Of a DNA stretch of 11,881 nucleotides, positions 1 to 7,283 are shown in pieces (the stretch's first letter is position 1; each line of letters opens with the position of its first letter). Position numbers and translations under genes: made by a program. Under the pieces are notes generated by a model, which was given only the letters and a program-made list of their open reading frames with translations, did no database searches and was not told the DNA's origin. The DNA is from JAIOPA01 sp964655175 (GTDB taxonomy: Bacteria > Eisenbacteria > RBG-16-71-46): positions 1 through 11,881 of the forward strand of contig CAZZLY010000088.1 in assembly GCA_964655175.1 (NCBI GenBank), written 5' to 3'.

Positions 1-791
1 TCGAGGCGCGTGCGATCGAAGTCACGCGCATCGACGGACGGACCGGTCGTGGGTGCGAGCTTGAACCCGGCGCCCTCGCGCTCGTCGAACTTGAGCCGGT
101 CGGCCGCCGCCATGCCGATCACCCGGTTGAGGTCGGGCCCCGCGTTCCAGTGCACGCCGCGGTACGAGGTGACGCTGTCGATGGGGCGCAGGTCGCCCTG
201 ATCGGCCGGCACGCTGTTCACGAAGCTGGCGCGCGAGGCGGCCGACGCCTGCGCCAGGTTGCGCGCGGGCACGTAGGTGAACACGCCGCCGGGGACGCGG
301 TCGTAGTCGGTCTGATCGTCGGGCCCCAACGGCGCCCAGCCGACGAAGTCGCCGACCTGCACCCATGCGACCCACGCCGGCGCCCACGCGCCCTGCGGCT
401 GCCAGACCCAGCCCTGGAACGAGTCGTGGAACCAGAACCCGTAATGGTCGGTGATCCAACCGAACGGGTCGTTGGACTCCCACACCCACCCGAACGTGTA
501 CGACGGCTCCCAGTGGCCGTCCTGATAGGGCCGCCACGCCACCGAGTTCACCCGCGGGCGGAACACCCAGCCGCGGGGCTCGGCCAGGACCCAGTCGCCG
601 TACTGCGCCAGCTCGTCATAGAAGGGGCGCAGGGCCGGTGCCAGCCCCAGCCGGGCGGCCTCCACGGTCCGGCGGGGGGGCGGGACGTCATCCTGGAGCC
701 CGGCTCCGCCGTCCACGGCGCACGAGGTCAGCGTCAGGCCGGCCGCCAGGAGGGCCGCGGTAAGGAGGCTTATGTCCTTGTGCGACTTCAT
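1..791 (-). CDS. Trp-rich (DUF6600-like) envelope lipoprotein, C-terminus cut by window edge
   Basis: Function unknown. The frame is open from ATG at 791 to the left edge, giving 263 residues without a stop. Seen: a basic N-terminus, a hydrophobic stretch at about residues 8-21 and a lipobox-like L-T-S-C with Cys24, so a lipoprotein is likely. Residues 67-153 form a very Trp-rich block (14 Trp in about 87 residues) with repeated GW, WRPY, GWVW and YGFW elements ending in GWAPLGP. This pattern resembles the DUF6600-type proteins often annotated near FecR-like proteins; the assignment is from memory of the pattern, not a search. Residues after about 160 are less distinctive. AAGGGA lies 7 bases upstream of the ATG and supports the start. 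It is transcribed divergently from the secreted-protein gene at 947. Sure of the gene, unsure of the role; the true length is unknown. Confidence 0.8.
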   Translation of the reverse strand, partial: MKSHKDISLLTAALLAAGLTLTSCAVDGGAGLQDDVPPPRRTVEAARLGLAPALRPFYDELAQYGDWVLAEPRGWVFRPRVNSVAWRPYQDGHWEPSYTFGWVWESNDPFGWITDHYGFWFHDSFQGWVWQPQGAWAPAWVAWVQVGDFVGWAPLGPDDQTDYDRVPGGVFTYVPARNLAQASAASRASFVNSVPADQGDLRPIDSVTSYRGVHWNAGPDLNRVIGMAAADRLKFDEREGAGFKLAPTTGPSVDARDFDRTRL

Positions 792-835
792 TTTCAAGTC
801 CCTTTGGGCAACCCCGTCGGCGCGCGGTTCAGCCG

Positions 836-865
836 TTGAAGATTCTGTTCGCCTGTGGTTATCAT
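836..865 (+). promoter_or_regulatory. Candidate sigma70-type promoter for the secreted-protein gene
   Basis: TTGAAG at 836-841 and TATCAT at 860-865 are separated by 18 bases, in a stretch clearly richer in A+T than its surroundings. Transcription would begin near 872, leaving a leader of about 75 bases before the ATG at 947. The match is read by eye against the sigma70 consensus. Confidence 0.45.
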
Positions 866-888
866 ACCCCAGCATTGCATTCTGCACA
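861..888 (-). promoter_or_regulatory. Candidate promoter for the Trp-rich lipoprotein, sharing its -10 with the opposite strand
   Basis: On the - strand, 866 to 861 reads TATGAT, five of six matches to the -10 consensus. A weak -35 (TGTGCA, 888 to 883) lies 16 bases upstream. The -10 covers almost the same bases as the + strand TATCAT, so the two promoters would be back to back on one element. The leader to the ATG at 791 would be about 63 bases. Confidence 0.4.
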
Positions 889-927
889 GGCCCCCCCTAT
901 CGCAAATGCAACTCGCGCCACTGTGCA
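875..927 (+). promoter_or_regulatory. Interleaved inverted repeats; possible H-type pseudoknot in mRNA leader
   Basis: TTGCATT (875-881) is complementary to AATGCAA (905-911), and TGCACAG (883-889) is complementary to CTGTGCA (921-927). The order is A-B-A'-B', the topology of an H-type pseudoknot with two 7-bp stems and loops of 1, 15 and 9 bases. It would start a few bases after the predicted transcription start and end 4 bases before the weak GGGAG ribosome site (932-936). Alternatively the repeats are protein operators in DNA. The pairing is seen; the folding is inferred. Confidence 0.3.
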
Positions 928-946
928 CCCTGGGAGTCTGTCCCGT

Positions 947-1885
947 ATGCGTACCACCCTGCAATTCATTGTCGCAACGACTCTTGTGAGTGGTCTCCTC
1001 GGCACGCCCGCCCGCGCGGCCGTCGCCCTCGACCCACCGCAGGCCGCGGTGGGCACCAGCGCCTCGGTCGTCGCCGACGTCGCGATCACCGCCAGCAGCA
1101 CCGGCGCGCCCGCGGGCTTCTCCATCCAGTGGATGAAGACCGCCGATTTCAACGCGCGCGGCGGCTGGCCGGTGTCCGAGAGCGATCCGGTGCTGCACAC
1201 CGCCCGGTTCCTGGGAACGCCGACGTTGAACACGGTCGAGGGCACGGTGTCCTTCATGCTCGACCCCTACGAGACCGCCGTCGTCCAGCTGGGCGACCTG
1301 TTCGATGAGACGGGCATCCTGGCGGTGCGCGGCACCGACGAGTTGGCCTCCGGCACGAGTTACGTGTACCGCGTCCGCGCCAACGGCTCCGACGATGGTG
1401 GCCTCACCTTCACGCCGAGCGAGTACGGCCCGACCTCGTCGTTCGAGACCAGCTCGCACGACGACGACGAGGATTGCGTCCACTCCGAGGGCCACTGGAA
1501 GAGCCATCCCGAGAAGTGGCCGGTCTCGTCCATGCGTCTGGGCACGGTCATCTACACCAAGGCGCAGCTGATCGCGATCCTGTCGCGCTCGGCCAGCGGT
1601 AACGGGCTGGTGTCGCTCGCGCACGAGCTCATCGCGGCCAAGCTGAACATCTTCGCCGGTGCGCAGGCGAGCCCCGCGACGTTGCAGGCGATCGCGGACG
1701 CCGATTTCCTGATCGGCTCGCTGGTCGTCCCGCCGATCGGCAACGGCTATCTGAACCCCGACCACACGAATCGCCTCACCGACGACATCGAGGAGTTCAG
1801 CTCCGACGAAGAGGAGCACGAGTGCGTGCGCGTCGTCTCGGTGCGCTCGAGCACGTGGGGGCACGTGAAGTCGCTGTACCGCTGA
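947..1885 (+). CDS. Sec-secreted protein with fibronectin-like N-terminus and GHWKSHP-type C-terminal domain
   Basis: 312 residues, role unknown. The start at ATG 947 is chosen because it begins a classical signal peptide (MRTT, hydrophobic core about 6-19, AxA cleavage A22-R23-A24, mature from Ala25); the frame is open further upstream but that part lacks such features. A weak GGGAG lies 10 bases upstream. Residues about 30-168 look like a beta-rich, fibronectin-III-like module (SYVYRVRA near 138-145). An acidic linker (HDDDED, 171-176) leads to Cys177 and the GHWKSHPEKWP motif (182-192), followed by TKAQL, LAHELIAAKLN and VVPPIGNGYL. This matches a recurring secreted-protein domain of unknown function (GYWKNHP-type) that I recall from other bacterial proteins. 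A second acidic patch (286-292) precedes Cys293, which could form a disulfide with Cys177. No sorting or anchoring signal is seen. Divergent from the Trp-rich lipoprotein. Confidence 0.85.
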   Translation: MRTTLQFIVATTLVSGLLGTPARAAVALDPPQAAVGTSASVVADVAITASSTGAPAGFSIQWMKTADFNARGGWPVSESDPVLHTARFLGTPTLNTVEGTVSFMLDPYETAVVQLGDLFDETGILAVRGTDELASGTSYVYRVRANGSDDGGLTFTPSEYGPTSSFETSSHDDDEDCVHSEGHWKSHPEKWPVSSMRLGTVIYTKAQLIAILSRSASGNGLVSLAHELIAAKLNIFAGAQASPATLQAIADADFLIGSLVVPPIGNGYLNPDHTNRLTDDIEEFSSDEEEHECVRVVSVRSSTWGHVKSLYR

Positions 1886-1910
1886 CGCGCCACGCGCGCG
1901 GCGACTCGGG

Positions 1911-1942
1911 AAGGGGCGCTCTCCTCGCGGAGGGCGCCCCTT
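1911..1942 (+). terminator. Hairpin terminator after the secreted-protein gene
   Basis: A 14-bp stem, 1911-1924 with 1929-1942, containing one G-T wobble, closes a TCGC loop 26 bases after the stop codon. There is no U-tract beyond TTCG, which is common in GC-rich genomes. Confidence 0.65.
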
Positions 1943-1978
1943 CGTGCGTCCGGCTCGGGCGCGTCGCCCGTACACGAG

Positions 1979-2011
1979 AAAGCCCCCGCCGAGCCGGGCT
2001 CGCGGGGGCTT
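1979..2011 (-). terminator. Hairpin terminator of the trxB/ETF-QO operon
   Basis: AAGCCCCCGC (1980-1989) pairs with GCGGGGGCTT (2002-2011), with a smaller inner GAG/CTC stem. Read on the - strand it lies about 20 bases after the ETF-QO stop and is followed by a short T-run (CTTTCTC), so it best serves the leftward operon. With the hairpin at 1911-1942 it insulates the two convergent genes. Confidence 0.7.
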
Positions 2012-2031
2012 CGACGTGAGGTGCAGCGCGT

Positions 2032-3717
2032 TCAGAGCCGCTTGTAGTTGGGGCCGCCGCCGCCCTCGGGCGTCGTCCAGGTGATGATCTGGTACGGATC
2101 GGCGATGTCGCACGTCTTGCAGTGCACGCAGTTCGACGCGTTGATCTGCAGCTTGAGCGCCCCAGCGGTGTCGGGGTCGGGCACCATCTCGTAGACGTTG
2201 GCGGGGCAGAAGTGCTGACACGGATTGCCGTACTCCTCGCGGCACTTCGTGGCGCACACGCTCGTGTCGGCCACCTGCAGGTGCGACGGCTGATCCTCGT
2301 CGTGCATCGTGCCGGACAGGTAGACGTCGGCGAGCTTGTCGAACGTGAGCACGCCGTCGGCCTTGACCGGCGCCGGCTTGCCGCCCGGGTGCACGTCGCG
2401 CAGCGGCTTCATGCGCTCGTGGCTCGAATGGCCCTTGAGCGCATCGCCGAACGGGTCGAGCCCGCCCATGTACATCTGGAAGCCCGTGCGCGGCAGCGCG
2501 GTCCACAGACCGCCGTCGAACGCCTGATGGAAGTTGCGCATGCCCTTGAGCTCGGCGCCCGCCCACGACTGCGCCACGCGCGTCTCGTATCCCGCGAGCC
2601 GTGCGGCCGAGAAGTCGTTGGCGAGCAGCGACTCGAACACCTGCTCGGCGGCGAGCATGCCGCTCTTGATCGCCAGGTGGATGCCCTTGAGTCGTCCGCC
2701 GTTGAGGAAGCCGCCGGTGTCGCCCGCGAGCAGCAGGCCGTCGGCGTACAGCTTGGGCATCGCGTACCAGCCGCCCTCGGGGATCGCCTTGGCGCCGTAA
2801 GCGATGGGCTTGCCGCCCTCGAGCAGCGCCGCGATCATCGGATGCGTCTTGAAGCGCTGCAGGTTGCCGTGCGGATCGTTGGTCGGGTCGGCCGTGTCGA
2901 GCCCGGTCGCGAAGCCCACGTACCAGAGCGAGTCCGACAGTCCGTACACGAAGCCGCCGCCGAACGTGGTCGCGGGCAGCGGCCAGTTGAGCGTGTGGAT
3001 GACGCGGCCCTTCTGCGCACGGCCGGCCGGCACCTCCCACAGCTCCTTCACGCCGGTGGCGTACACCTGCGGCTGCTTGCCCGTGGTCAGACCCAGCGCG
3101 CTCTCGAGCTGCTTGGCGACGGTGCCGCGCGGGCCCTCGCACAGCACGGTGACCTTGGCGAGGCAGTCGGCGCCGGGCTGGTACGTGCCCTTGCGGTTGC
3201 CGTGCTTGTCGATGCCCTTGTCGCCGGTGCGCACGCCGAGGACCTTGCCGTCCTCGAGGAGCGGCGACTGCGCCGGCGTCTCGGTGGCGATGAGCACGCC
3301 GCGCTCCTCCGCCTGCGCGCCCAGCCACTTGGTGAGTTCGCCCAGACTCACGATCACGTTGCCGTGGTTGTTCAACGCCGGCGGCACGAACGGCAGGCGG
3401 AACGACGACTTCTCGAACAGCACCACGACGTCGTCACCGGTGACCGGCGACTCGATGGGGCAGCCCTTGGCCTCGTAGTCCGGCATGAGCTCGCGGATCG
3501 CGCGCGGGTCCATGACCGCGCCCGAGAACCCGTGCGCGCCCACTTCGGCCGACTTCTCGAGCACCGCGATCGTGAGCTCGGGCAGCGGCGTGGCGCCGGT
3601 GCTCGCGGCCGTCGCATTGTGCTTCGCGATCAGGTCCGCCAGATGGATCGCGCCCGCGAGCCCCGCGGGGCCACCGCCGACGAACTGGACATCGAACTCG
3701 AGGACTTCGCGTTCCAT
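2032..3717 (-). CDS. Electron-transfer flavoprotein:ubiquinone oxidoreductase (ETF-QO)
   Basis: 561 residues, the usual bacterial length. The family passes electrons from reduced electron-transfer flavoprotein (fatty-acid and amino-acid dehydrogenases) through FAD and one [4Fe-4S] cluster to membrane quinone. Seen: FAD dinucleotide-binding GGGPAGL at 14-20, EKSAEVGAH near 54-62, the second FAD motif AGDTGGFLNGGRLKG (331-345), and a C-terminal ferredoxin-like segment with cluster cysteines Cys504 (QHFC), Cys530, Cys533 and Cys536 (NCVHCKTCDI), ending in TPEGGGGPNY as the family does. The ATG at 3717 is preceded by GGAGG four bases upstream, placed in the 11-base gap after the trxB stop, so co-translation with trxB is likely. 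It would be a peripheral membrane protein. No etfA/etfB genes are in the window. Assignment is very secure. Confidence 0.96.
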   Translation of the reverse strand: MEREVLEFDVQFVGGGPAGLAGAIHLADLIAKHNATAASTGATPLPELTIAVLEKSAEVGAHGFSGAVMDPRAIRELMPDYEAKGCPIESPVTGDDVVVLFEKSSFRLPFVPPALNNHGNVIVSLGELTKWLGAQAEERGVLIATETPAQSPLLEDGKVLGVRTGDKGIDKHGNRKGTYQPGADCLAKVTVLCEGPRGTVAKQLESALGLTTGKQPQVYATGVKELWEVPAGRAQKGRVIHTLNWPLPATTFGGGFVYGLSDSLWYVGFATGLDTADPTNDPHGNLQRFKTHPMIAALLEGGKPIAYGAKAIPEGGWYAMPKLYADGLLLAGDTGGFLNGGRLKGIHLAIKSGMLAAEQVFESLLANDFSAARLAGYETRVAQSWAGAELKGMRNFHQAFDGGLWTALPRTGFQMYMGGLDPFGDALKGHSSHERMKPLRDVHPGGKPAPVKADGVLTFDKLADVYLSGTMHDEDQPSHLQVADTSVCATKCREEYGNPCQHFCPANVYEMVPDPDTAGALKLQINASNCVHCKTCDIADPYQIITWTTPEGGGGPNYKRL

Positions 3718-3728
3718 GGCGCCTCCGG

Positions 3729-4673
3729 TCAGTGGCTGGCCGCGTGGGCGTGGGCTTCGAGCCAACGCTCGCAGTCGATGGCGGCCATGCAGCCGCTGCC
3801 CGCGGCGGTGATGGCCTGACGATAGGTCTGGTCGTGCACGTCGCCGGCGGCGAACACGCCGGGGATGCTCGTGTAGGACGAGCCCGGCTTCACGACGAGG
3901 TAGCCCTTGGCGTCCGTGGGCAGCTGGCCGCCCAGGAACTCGGTGTTGGGCTTGTGGCCGATCGCCACGAACAGGCCGTCGGTGACGTGGTCGGTGAGCG
4001 CGCCCGTGACCGTGTCGCGCAGCTTCACGCCGTTCAGTCGCTGGCCGTCGCCCAGCACCTCGGCGACCTCGGCGTTGACGATGAACGTGATGCGCGGGTT
4101 GGCCTGCGCGCGCTCGAGCATGATCTTGCTGGCGCGGAACGTGTCGCGGCGGTGCACGATCGTGACCTCGGGGCAGAACCGCGTGAGGTAGTTGGCCTCC
4201 TCCATCGCGGTGTCGCCGCCGCCCACGACCATGACGTTCTTGTTCTTGAAGAAGAACCCGTCGCACGTGGCGCACGCCGAGACGCCGAAGCCCATGTACT
4301 TCTGCTCGCTCGGCAGCCCCAGCAGCAGCGCCGACGCGCCGGTGGCGACGATCACGCTCTCTGCGCGGTACTCGATGCCGTCGGCCCACACGCGGAACGG
4401 CCGCGCGGAGAAGTCCACCTTGTCCACGAGCGTGTCCTTGAGCTCGGTGCCGAAGCGCTCGACCTGCGCGCGCATCTGGTCCATGAGCTCGGGCCCCTGG
4501 ATGCCGTGCGGGAAGCCGGGGTAGTTCTCGACCTCGGTGGTGATCGTGAGCTGACCGCCGGGCTGCAGACCCGTGAACACGATCGGCTTGAGGTTGGCGC
4601 GCGCGGTGTACAGCGCGGCGGTGTAACCGGCGGGGCCGGAGCCCAGGATGATCACGTTGCGGACGTCGGACAC
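3729..4673 (-). CDS. trxB: Thioredoxin reductase (NADPH)
   Basis: 314 residues, the standard length of low-molecular-weight thioredoxin reductases. It reduces thioredoxin with NADPH in the cytoplasm. Seen: N-terminal FAD site GSGPAG (11-16), GGQLTITTEVENYPGFP (39-55), ATG-type strand motif at 110-112, redox-active CATC (Cys134 and Cys137), NADPH-site GGGDTA (151-156) followed by HRRDTFRASK (174-183), and the C-terminal FAD motif GDVHD...QAITAAGSGCMAA. All catalytic residues are intact. The start is GTG at 4673, placing the FAD motif at the normal distance from the N-terminus; GAGAGG lies 9 bases upstream. The C-terminus carries a small Ala/His-rich tail. It is the first gene of a two-gene unit with ETF-QO. 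No thioredoxin gene is in view. Confidence 0.96.
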   Translation of the reverse strand: MSDVRNVIILGSGPAGYTAALYTARANLKPIVFTGLQPGGQLTITTEVENYPGFPHGIQGPELMDQMRAQVERFGTELKDTLVDKVDFSARPFRVWADGIEYRAESVIVATGASALLLGLPSEQKYMGFGVSACATCDGFFFKNKNVMVVGGGDTAMEEANYLTRFCPEVTIVHRRDTFRASKIMLERAQANPRITFIVNAEVAEVLGDGQRLNGVKLRDTVTGALTDHVTDGLFVAIGHKPNTEFLGGQLPTDAKGYLVVKPGSSYTSIPGVFAAGDVHDQTYRQAITAAGSGCMAAIDCERWLEAHAHAASH

Positions 4674-4730
4674 GGGACAGGACCTCTCGGGGGGTGCGGG
4701 AACGGCACGTCGGGATGGGGCGTCCGGGCG

Positions 4731-4760
4731 AGTCTAGCGGGGGGGCGGGGGCGCTGCCAC
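4731..4760 (-). promoter_or_regulatory. Candidate promoter for trxB/ETF-QO
   Basis: On the - strand GTGGCA (4760 to 4755) and TAGACT (4736 to 4731) are separated by 18 bases. The leader would be about 50 bases before the GTG at 4673. The same TAGACT -10 occurs in the ferredoxin promoter, which raises confidence. The spacer is almost pure C on the transcribed-sense strand. The rest of the 235-base gap between 4674 and 4908 holds only the exporter terminator and G/C tracts. Confidence 0.5.
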
Positions 4761-4851
4761 CGGGCACGGGGCGGGGTGCGCGGTCGGCCGCGGCCGTGTC
4801 GGCGGTGCGCTCGCGCCGGCCGGGGCGCCGGGACGGCGGAGGTCCCAGCAC

Positions 4852-4882
4852 GACGGCGGCCCCGGGAACCGGAGCCGCCGTC
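4852..4882 (-). terminator. Hairpin terminator of the exporter operon
   Basis: GACGGCGGC (4852-4860) pairs with GCCGCCGTC (4874-4882), and an inner CCGG/CCGG pair can stack beyond a C/A mismatch. It lies 26 bases after the last permease stop codon on the - strand. No U-tract follows. Confidence 0.55.
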
Positions 4883-4908
4883 GGACGAAGGACAGTCGAG
4901 GTGTGGCG

Positions 4909-6075
4909 TCAGCCGCGCAGCGCGCTCGAGAGGGACTGCCTCGAGGCCTTGAGCGCGGGGAAGAACCCGCCCACGAGGCCCAGCAGGGCCGAGAAGCCGA
5001 TCGCCTGCAGCATGATGGGCGGCGTGATGCGGAACTGGAACGCCATCTCGGAGAAGCTCTGGAAGTTCGTGGTGCTCGAGGTGATGCCGTTCATGGGCAG
5101 TGCCAGCACGCAACCCACCAACCCGCCGATCACCGCCAGGATCACCGACTCGACGACGAACGACAGCAGCACCGCGCCGGGGCGGAACCCGAGCACGAGC
5201 AGCGTCGCGATCTCGCGCGTGCGCGAACCGATCGAGGCGTACATCGTGTTGGCCGCACCGAACACCGCGCCGATCGCCATGATCACCGTGATGAACGTGC
5301 CGATGACCGTGATGAGCAGCGTGAACGCCTCGCTCTGGGCGGCGTAGAACTCGCGCTCGCGCTTGAGCTGCACCGGCAGACGCGGATCCGACTCGAGACG
5401 CTTGCGGACGGCCTCGAACTGCGAGGGGTCCTTCATGCGGAACACGACGTTCTGGAAGTAGCCCTCGCGATTCAGGGCGGGCATGAGCACGGCGGCGTCG
5501 CCCCAGATCTCGGACTCGAACGACGAACCGTTGGCCGTGTAGTGGCCGACCACGGTGAACTCGCGCTGCTCGAACTTGAGGCGATCGCCGACGCGGCAGT
5601 TCTGGAACCGTCCCGCGATGCGCTGCGCCACGATCACCTCGTCGGTGCCGGGCGTGAACGTGCGTCCGGCCACGATGCGGATGCCGCCGCGCAGATCGGC
5701 CGCCGACGGATCCACGCCGCGCAGCATGATGTTCGACGAACCCTTCTGGCCCAGGCGCGGCTTGTTGATGACGATCACCATCTCGGCGCTGGTGCGCGGA
5801 CGGCCGTCGGGCCCCACCGCGATGGCGGGATCGGCCTGCAGGATGCGCACCTGATCGAGCGGGATGCCGCTCGAGATCTCGCTGTCGGCGCCCTTGCGCA
5901 GCACGATGACGTTGTCGGGCGAACCCGTGGCGACGAGCGACGCCTTGAAGCCCGACGCGAGCGCGAGCGCGCCGATGTAGATCGCGACGGTGAGTCCGAT
6001 GCCGAGCGCGGTGGTCGCCGTGGACACGGGACGCTGCAGCACGCTGCGGAGGTTGTAGGCGAACGGAATGGCCAT
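4909..6075 (-). CDS. ABC exporter permease, FtsX/MacB type (second of two)
   Basis: 388 residues from the ATG at 6075. Membrane half of an ABC exporter of the MacB/DevC class: one N-terminal transmembrane helix (about 21-42), a large periplasmic domain (about 50-245, MacB-PCD-like, with TPGTDEVIVAQRIAGRF at 141-157), then three helices (about 252-278, 300-328, 352-374). The cytoplasmic loop NTMYASIGSRTREIATLLVLGF (276-297; shown whole only to locate it) is the FtsX coupling region, and the protein ends in FFPALKASRQSLSSALRG. A GTG at 6090 overlapping the upstream stop as GTGA would add five residues, but it has no clear ribosome site, whereas GAGGA sits 8 bases before the ATG at 6075. It differs clearly from the neighbouring permease, so the pump probably uses a heterodimer. 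Substrate unknown. Confidence 0.9.
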   Translation of the reverse strand: MAIPFAYNLRSVLQRPVSTATTALGIGLTVAIYIGALALASGFKASLVATGSPDNVIVLRKGADSEISSGIPLDQVRILQADPAIAVGPDGRPRTSAEMVIVINKPRLGQKGSSNIMLRGVDPSAADLRGGIRIVAGRTFTPGTDEVIVAQRIAGRFQNCRVGDRLKFEQREFTVVGHYTANGSSFESEIWGDAAVLMPALNREGYFQNVVFRMKDPSQFEAVRKRLESDPRLPVQLKREREFYAAQSEAFTLLITVIGTFITVIMAIGAVFGAANTMYASIGSRTREIATLLVLGFRPGAVLLSFVVESVILAVIGGLVGCVLALPMNGITSSTTNFQSFSEMAFQFRITPPIMLQAIGFSALLGLVGGFFPALKASRQSLSSALRG

Positions 6076-6086
6076 GGTCGCAGTCC

Positions 6087-7271
6087 TCACTCGACGCGCC
6101 GCAGCGCGTCCACGATGCGCAGGCGCGAGGCCTGCATGGCGGGGATGAGGCCGCTCACCGCACCCATGAGCAGGGCGATGCCGACGCCGGTGAGCACGGT
6201 GCCCCAGTACACGGTCATGGGCGGCAGGAACGTGCCGAACACGGCGCGGCCGTCCACCAGGAGCTTGGCACCGAGCGCGCCCAGCAGGCCGCCGCCCAGC
6301 GTGATGATCGCGGCCTCGGAGACGACCATGGTGAACACCTGGCCGTCGTTGAAGCCCAGCGTCTTGAGCACGCCGATCTCGCTGGTGCGTTCACGGACCG
6401 CGGTCATCATGGTGTTGGCGGCGATCAGCAGGATGCTGAACACGATCGCGATGCCGATGATCTGCAGCACGAACGGCACGTTGCCGTACATGCTCACGAA
6501 GCCCGCCTGGAACGCCTGTTCGGTCTCGGTGAGCGTGGCGGGGGCGGCGTTCTCGAACTGGCCGTCGATGGCGCGCAGCACGCTGTTCGCCTGGCCCGGA
6601 TCCGAGAGCTCGAGCACGTAGGTGCCGACCGCCTCGCGCCCACCCATGCCCTTCTCGGACAGGTACTTGTAGTGGAAGTACATGGTCTCGTCGCCGAACG
6701 ACTTCTGCTTGGGGCGGTACACGGCGCGGATGGTGAACGGCCAATCGCTCGGGTAGATCGTGCCCGCGAGCGTGATCGTCTGGCCCAGCTTCCAGCCCTT
6801 CTTCTTCATGAGCTTCTCGCCCACGACGCAGGCGTTGCGCTCGAGCATGTACGACGCCAGCTTGGGGTCGGCGCCCGCGGGCATCGCGACCGCCGCCTGT
6901 GCCGGCGAGGCCTCGATGATGTCCATGTCCTTGGCGTAGATGCCGTAGAACGGCTCGTCGACGCCGAACTGCGCGAAGAAGCCGCGCGCGTCGTTGGGGT
7001 CCTGCCCGCCGAACCAGTTCTGCACCGCGACCCGCTTCACGCCGGGCACGGATTCGATGCGCGTGCGGTAGGCCATCGGCAGCGGCTGGATGAGCGAGAT
7101 CTTGTTGCGGGTGACGAGCCGCGACTCACTGCCGACCTTGATGGACTCCTGCAGCGTGTCGAGCACGCCGAACAGCGTGCAGAACAGGAACAGGGCCACG
7201 GTCACACTGGCCATGGTGAGGAACGTGCGCAGCGGATTGCGGAACAGGTTGACGATCACGAGTCTGAACAT
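6087..7271 (-). CDS. ABC exporter permease, FtsX/MacB type (first of two)
   Basis: 394 residues with the four-helix FtsX/MacB topology: transmembrane helix at about 17-38, a long periplasmic domain (about 40-262), then helices at about 265-288, 312-338 and 355-377. The coupling loop includes AVRERTSEIGVLKTLGF (291-307), a strong family signature, and the C-terminus IPAMQASRLRIVDALRR (376-392) is also typical. The periplasmic part is long and contains FFAQFGVDEPFYGIY (98-112) and YMLERNACVVGEKLMKKKGW (141-160). The ATG at 7271 follows GGAGG six bases upstream, 12 bases after the ATPase stop. It has the same architecture as the following permease but little sequence identity, so the pair looks like an old duplication now specialised. 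Substrate unknown. Confidence 0.92.
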   Translation of the reverse strand: MFRLVIVNLFRNPLRTFLTMASVTVALFLFCTLFGVLDTLQESIKVGSESRLVTRNKISLIQPLPMAYRTRIESVPGVKRVAVQNWFGGQDPNDARGFFAQFGVDEPFYGIYAKDMDIIEASPAQAAVAMPAGADPKLASYMLERNACVVGEKLMKKKGWKLGQTITLAGTIYPSDWPFTIRAVYRPKQKSFGDETMYFHYKYLSEKGMGGREAVGTYVLELSDPGQANSVLRAIDGQFENAAPATLTETEQAFQAGFVSMYGNVPFVLQIIGIAIVFSILLIAANTMMTAVRERTSEIGVLKTLGFNDGQVFTMVVSEAAIITLGGGLLGALGAKLLVDGRAVFGTFLPPMTVYWGTVLTGVGIALLMGAVSGLIPAMQASRLRIVDALRRVE

Positions 7272-7283
7272 GGTCCGCCTCCG

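Noticed and set aside
836..946. 37-residue upstream extension of the secreted protein
   Set aside because: It would begin with TTG inside the predicted promoter and would place the signal peptide internally.
794..3328. Long - strand open frame crossing the secreted-protein gene and the two terminators
   Set aside because: It runs antisense to the secreted-protein gene and in a shifted frame through ETF-QO, with no ribosome site or recognisable domain.
2122..3819. A 565-codon open frame on the + strand opposite ETF-QO, and similar long frames opposite trxB and the exporter genes
   Set aside because: They are antisense to genes with unmistakable motifs. Their products are Arg/Ala/Gly/His-rich low-complexity sequence, as expected when high third-position GC removes stops from other frames.
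4689..4776. A second G-quadruplex cluster upstream of trxB
   Set aside because: There are many G-runs, but the gaps of 10-11 bases between groups break the canonical pattern; it is much weaker than 9166-9219.
6076..6090. GTG start at 6090 (GTGA overlap) for the second permease
   Set aside because: No ribosome site precedes it, while GAGGA lies 8 bases before the ATG at 6075. The difference is only five residues, so it remains a minor alternative.
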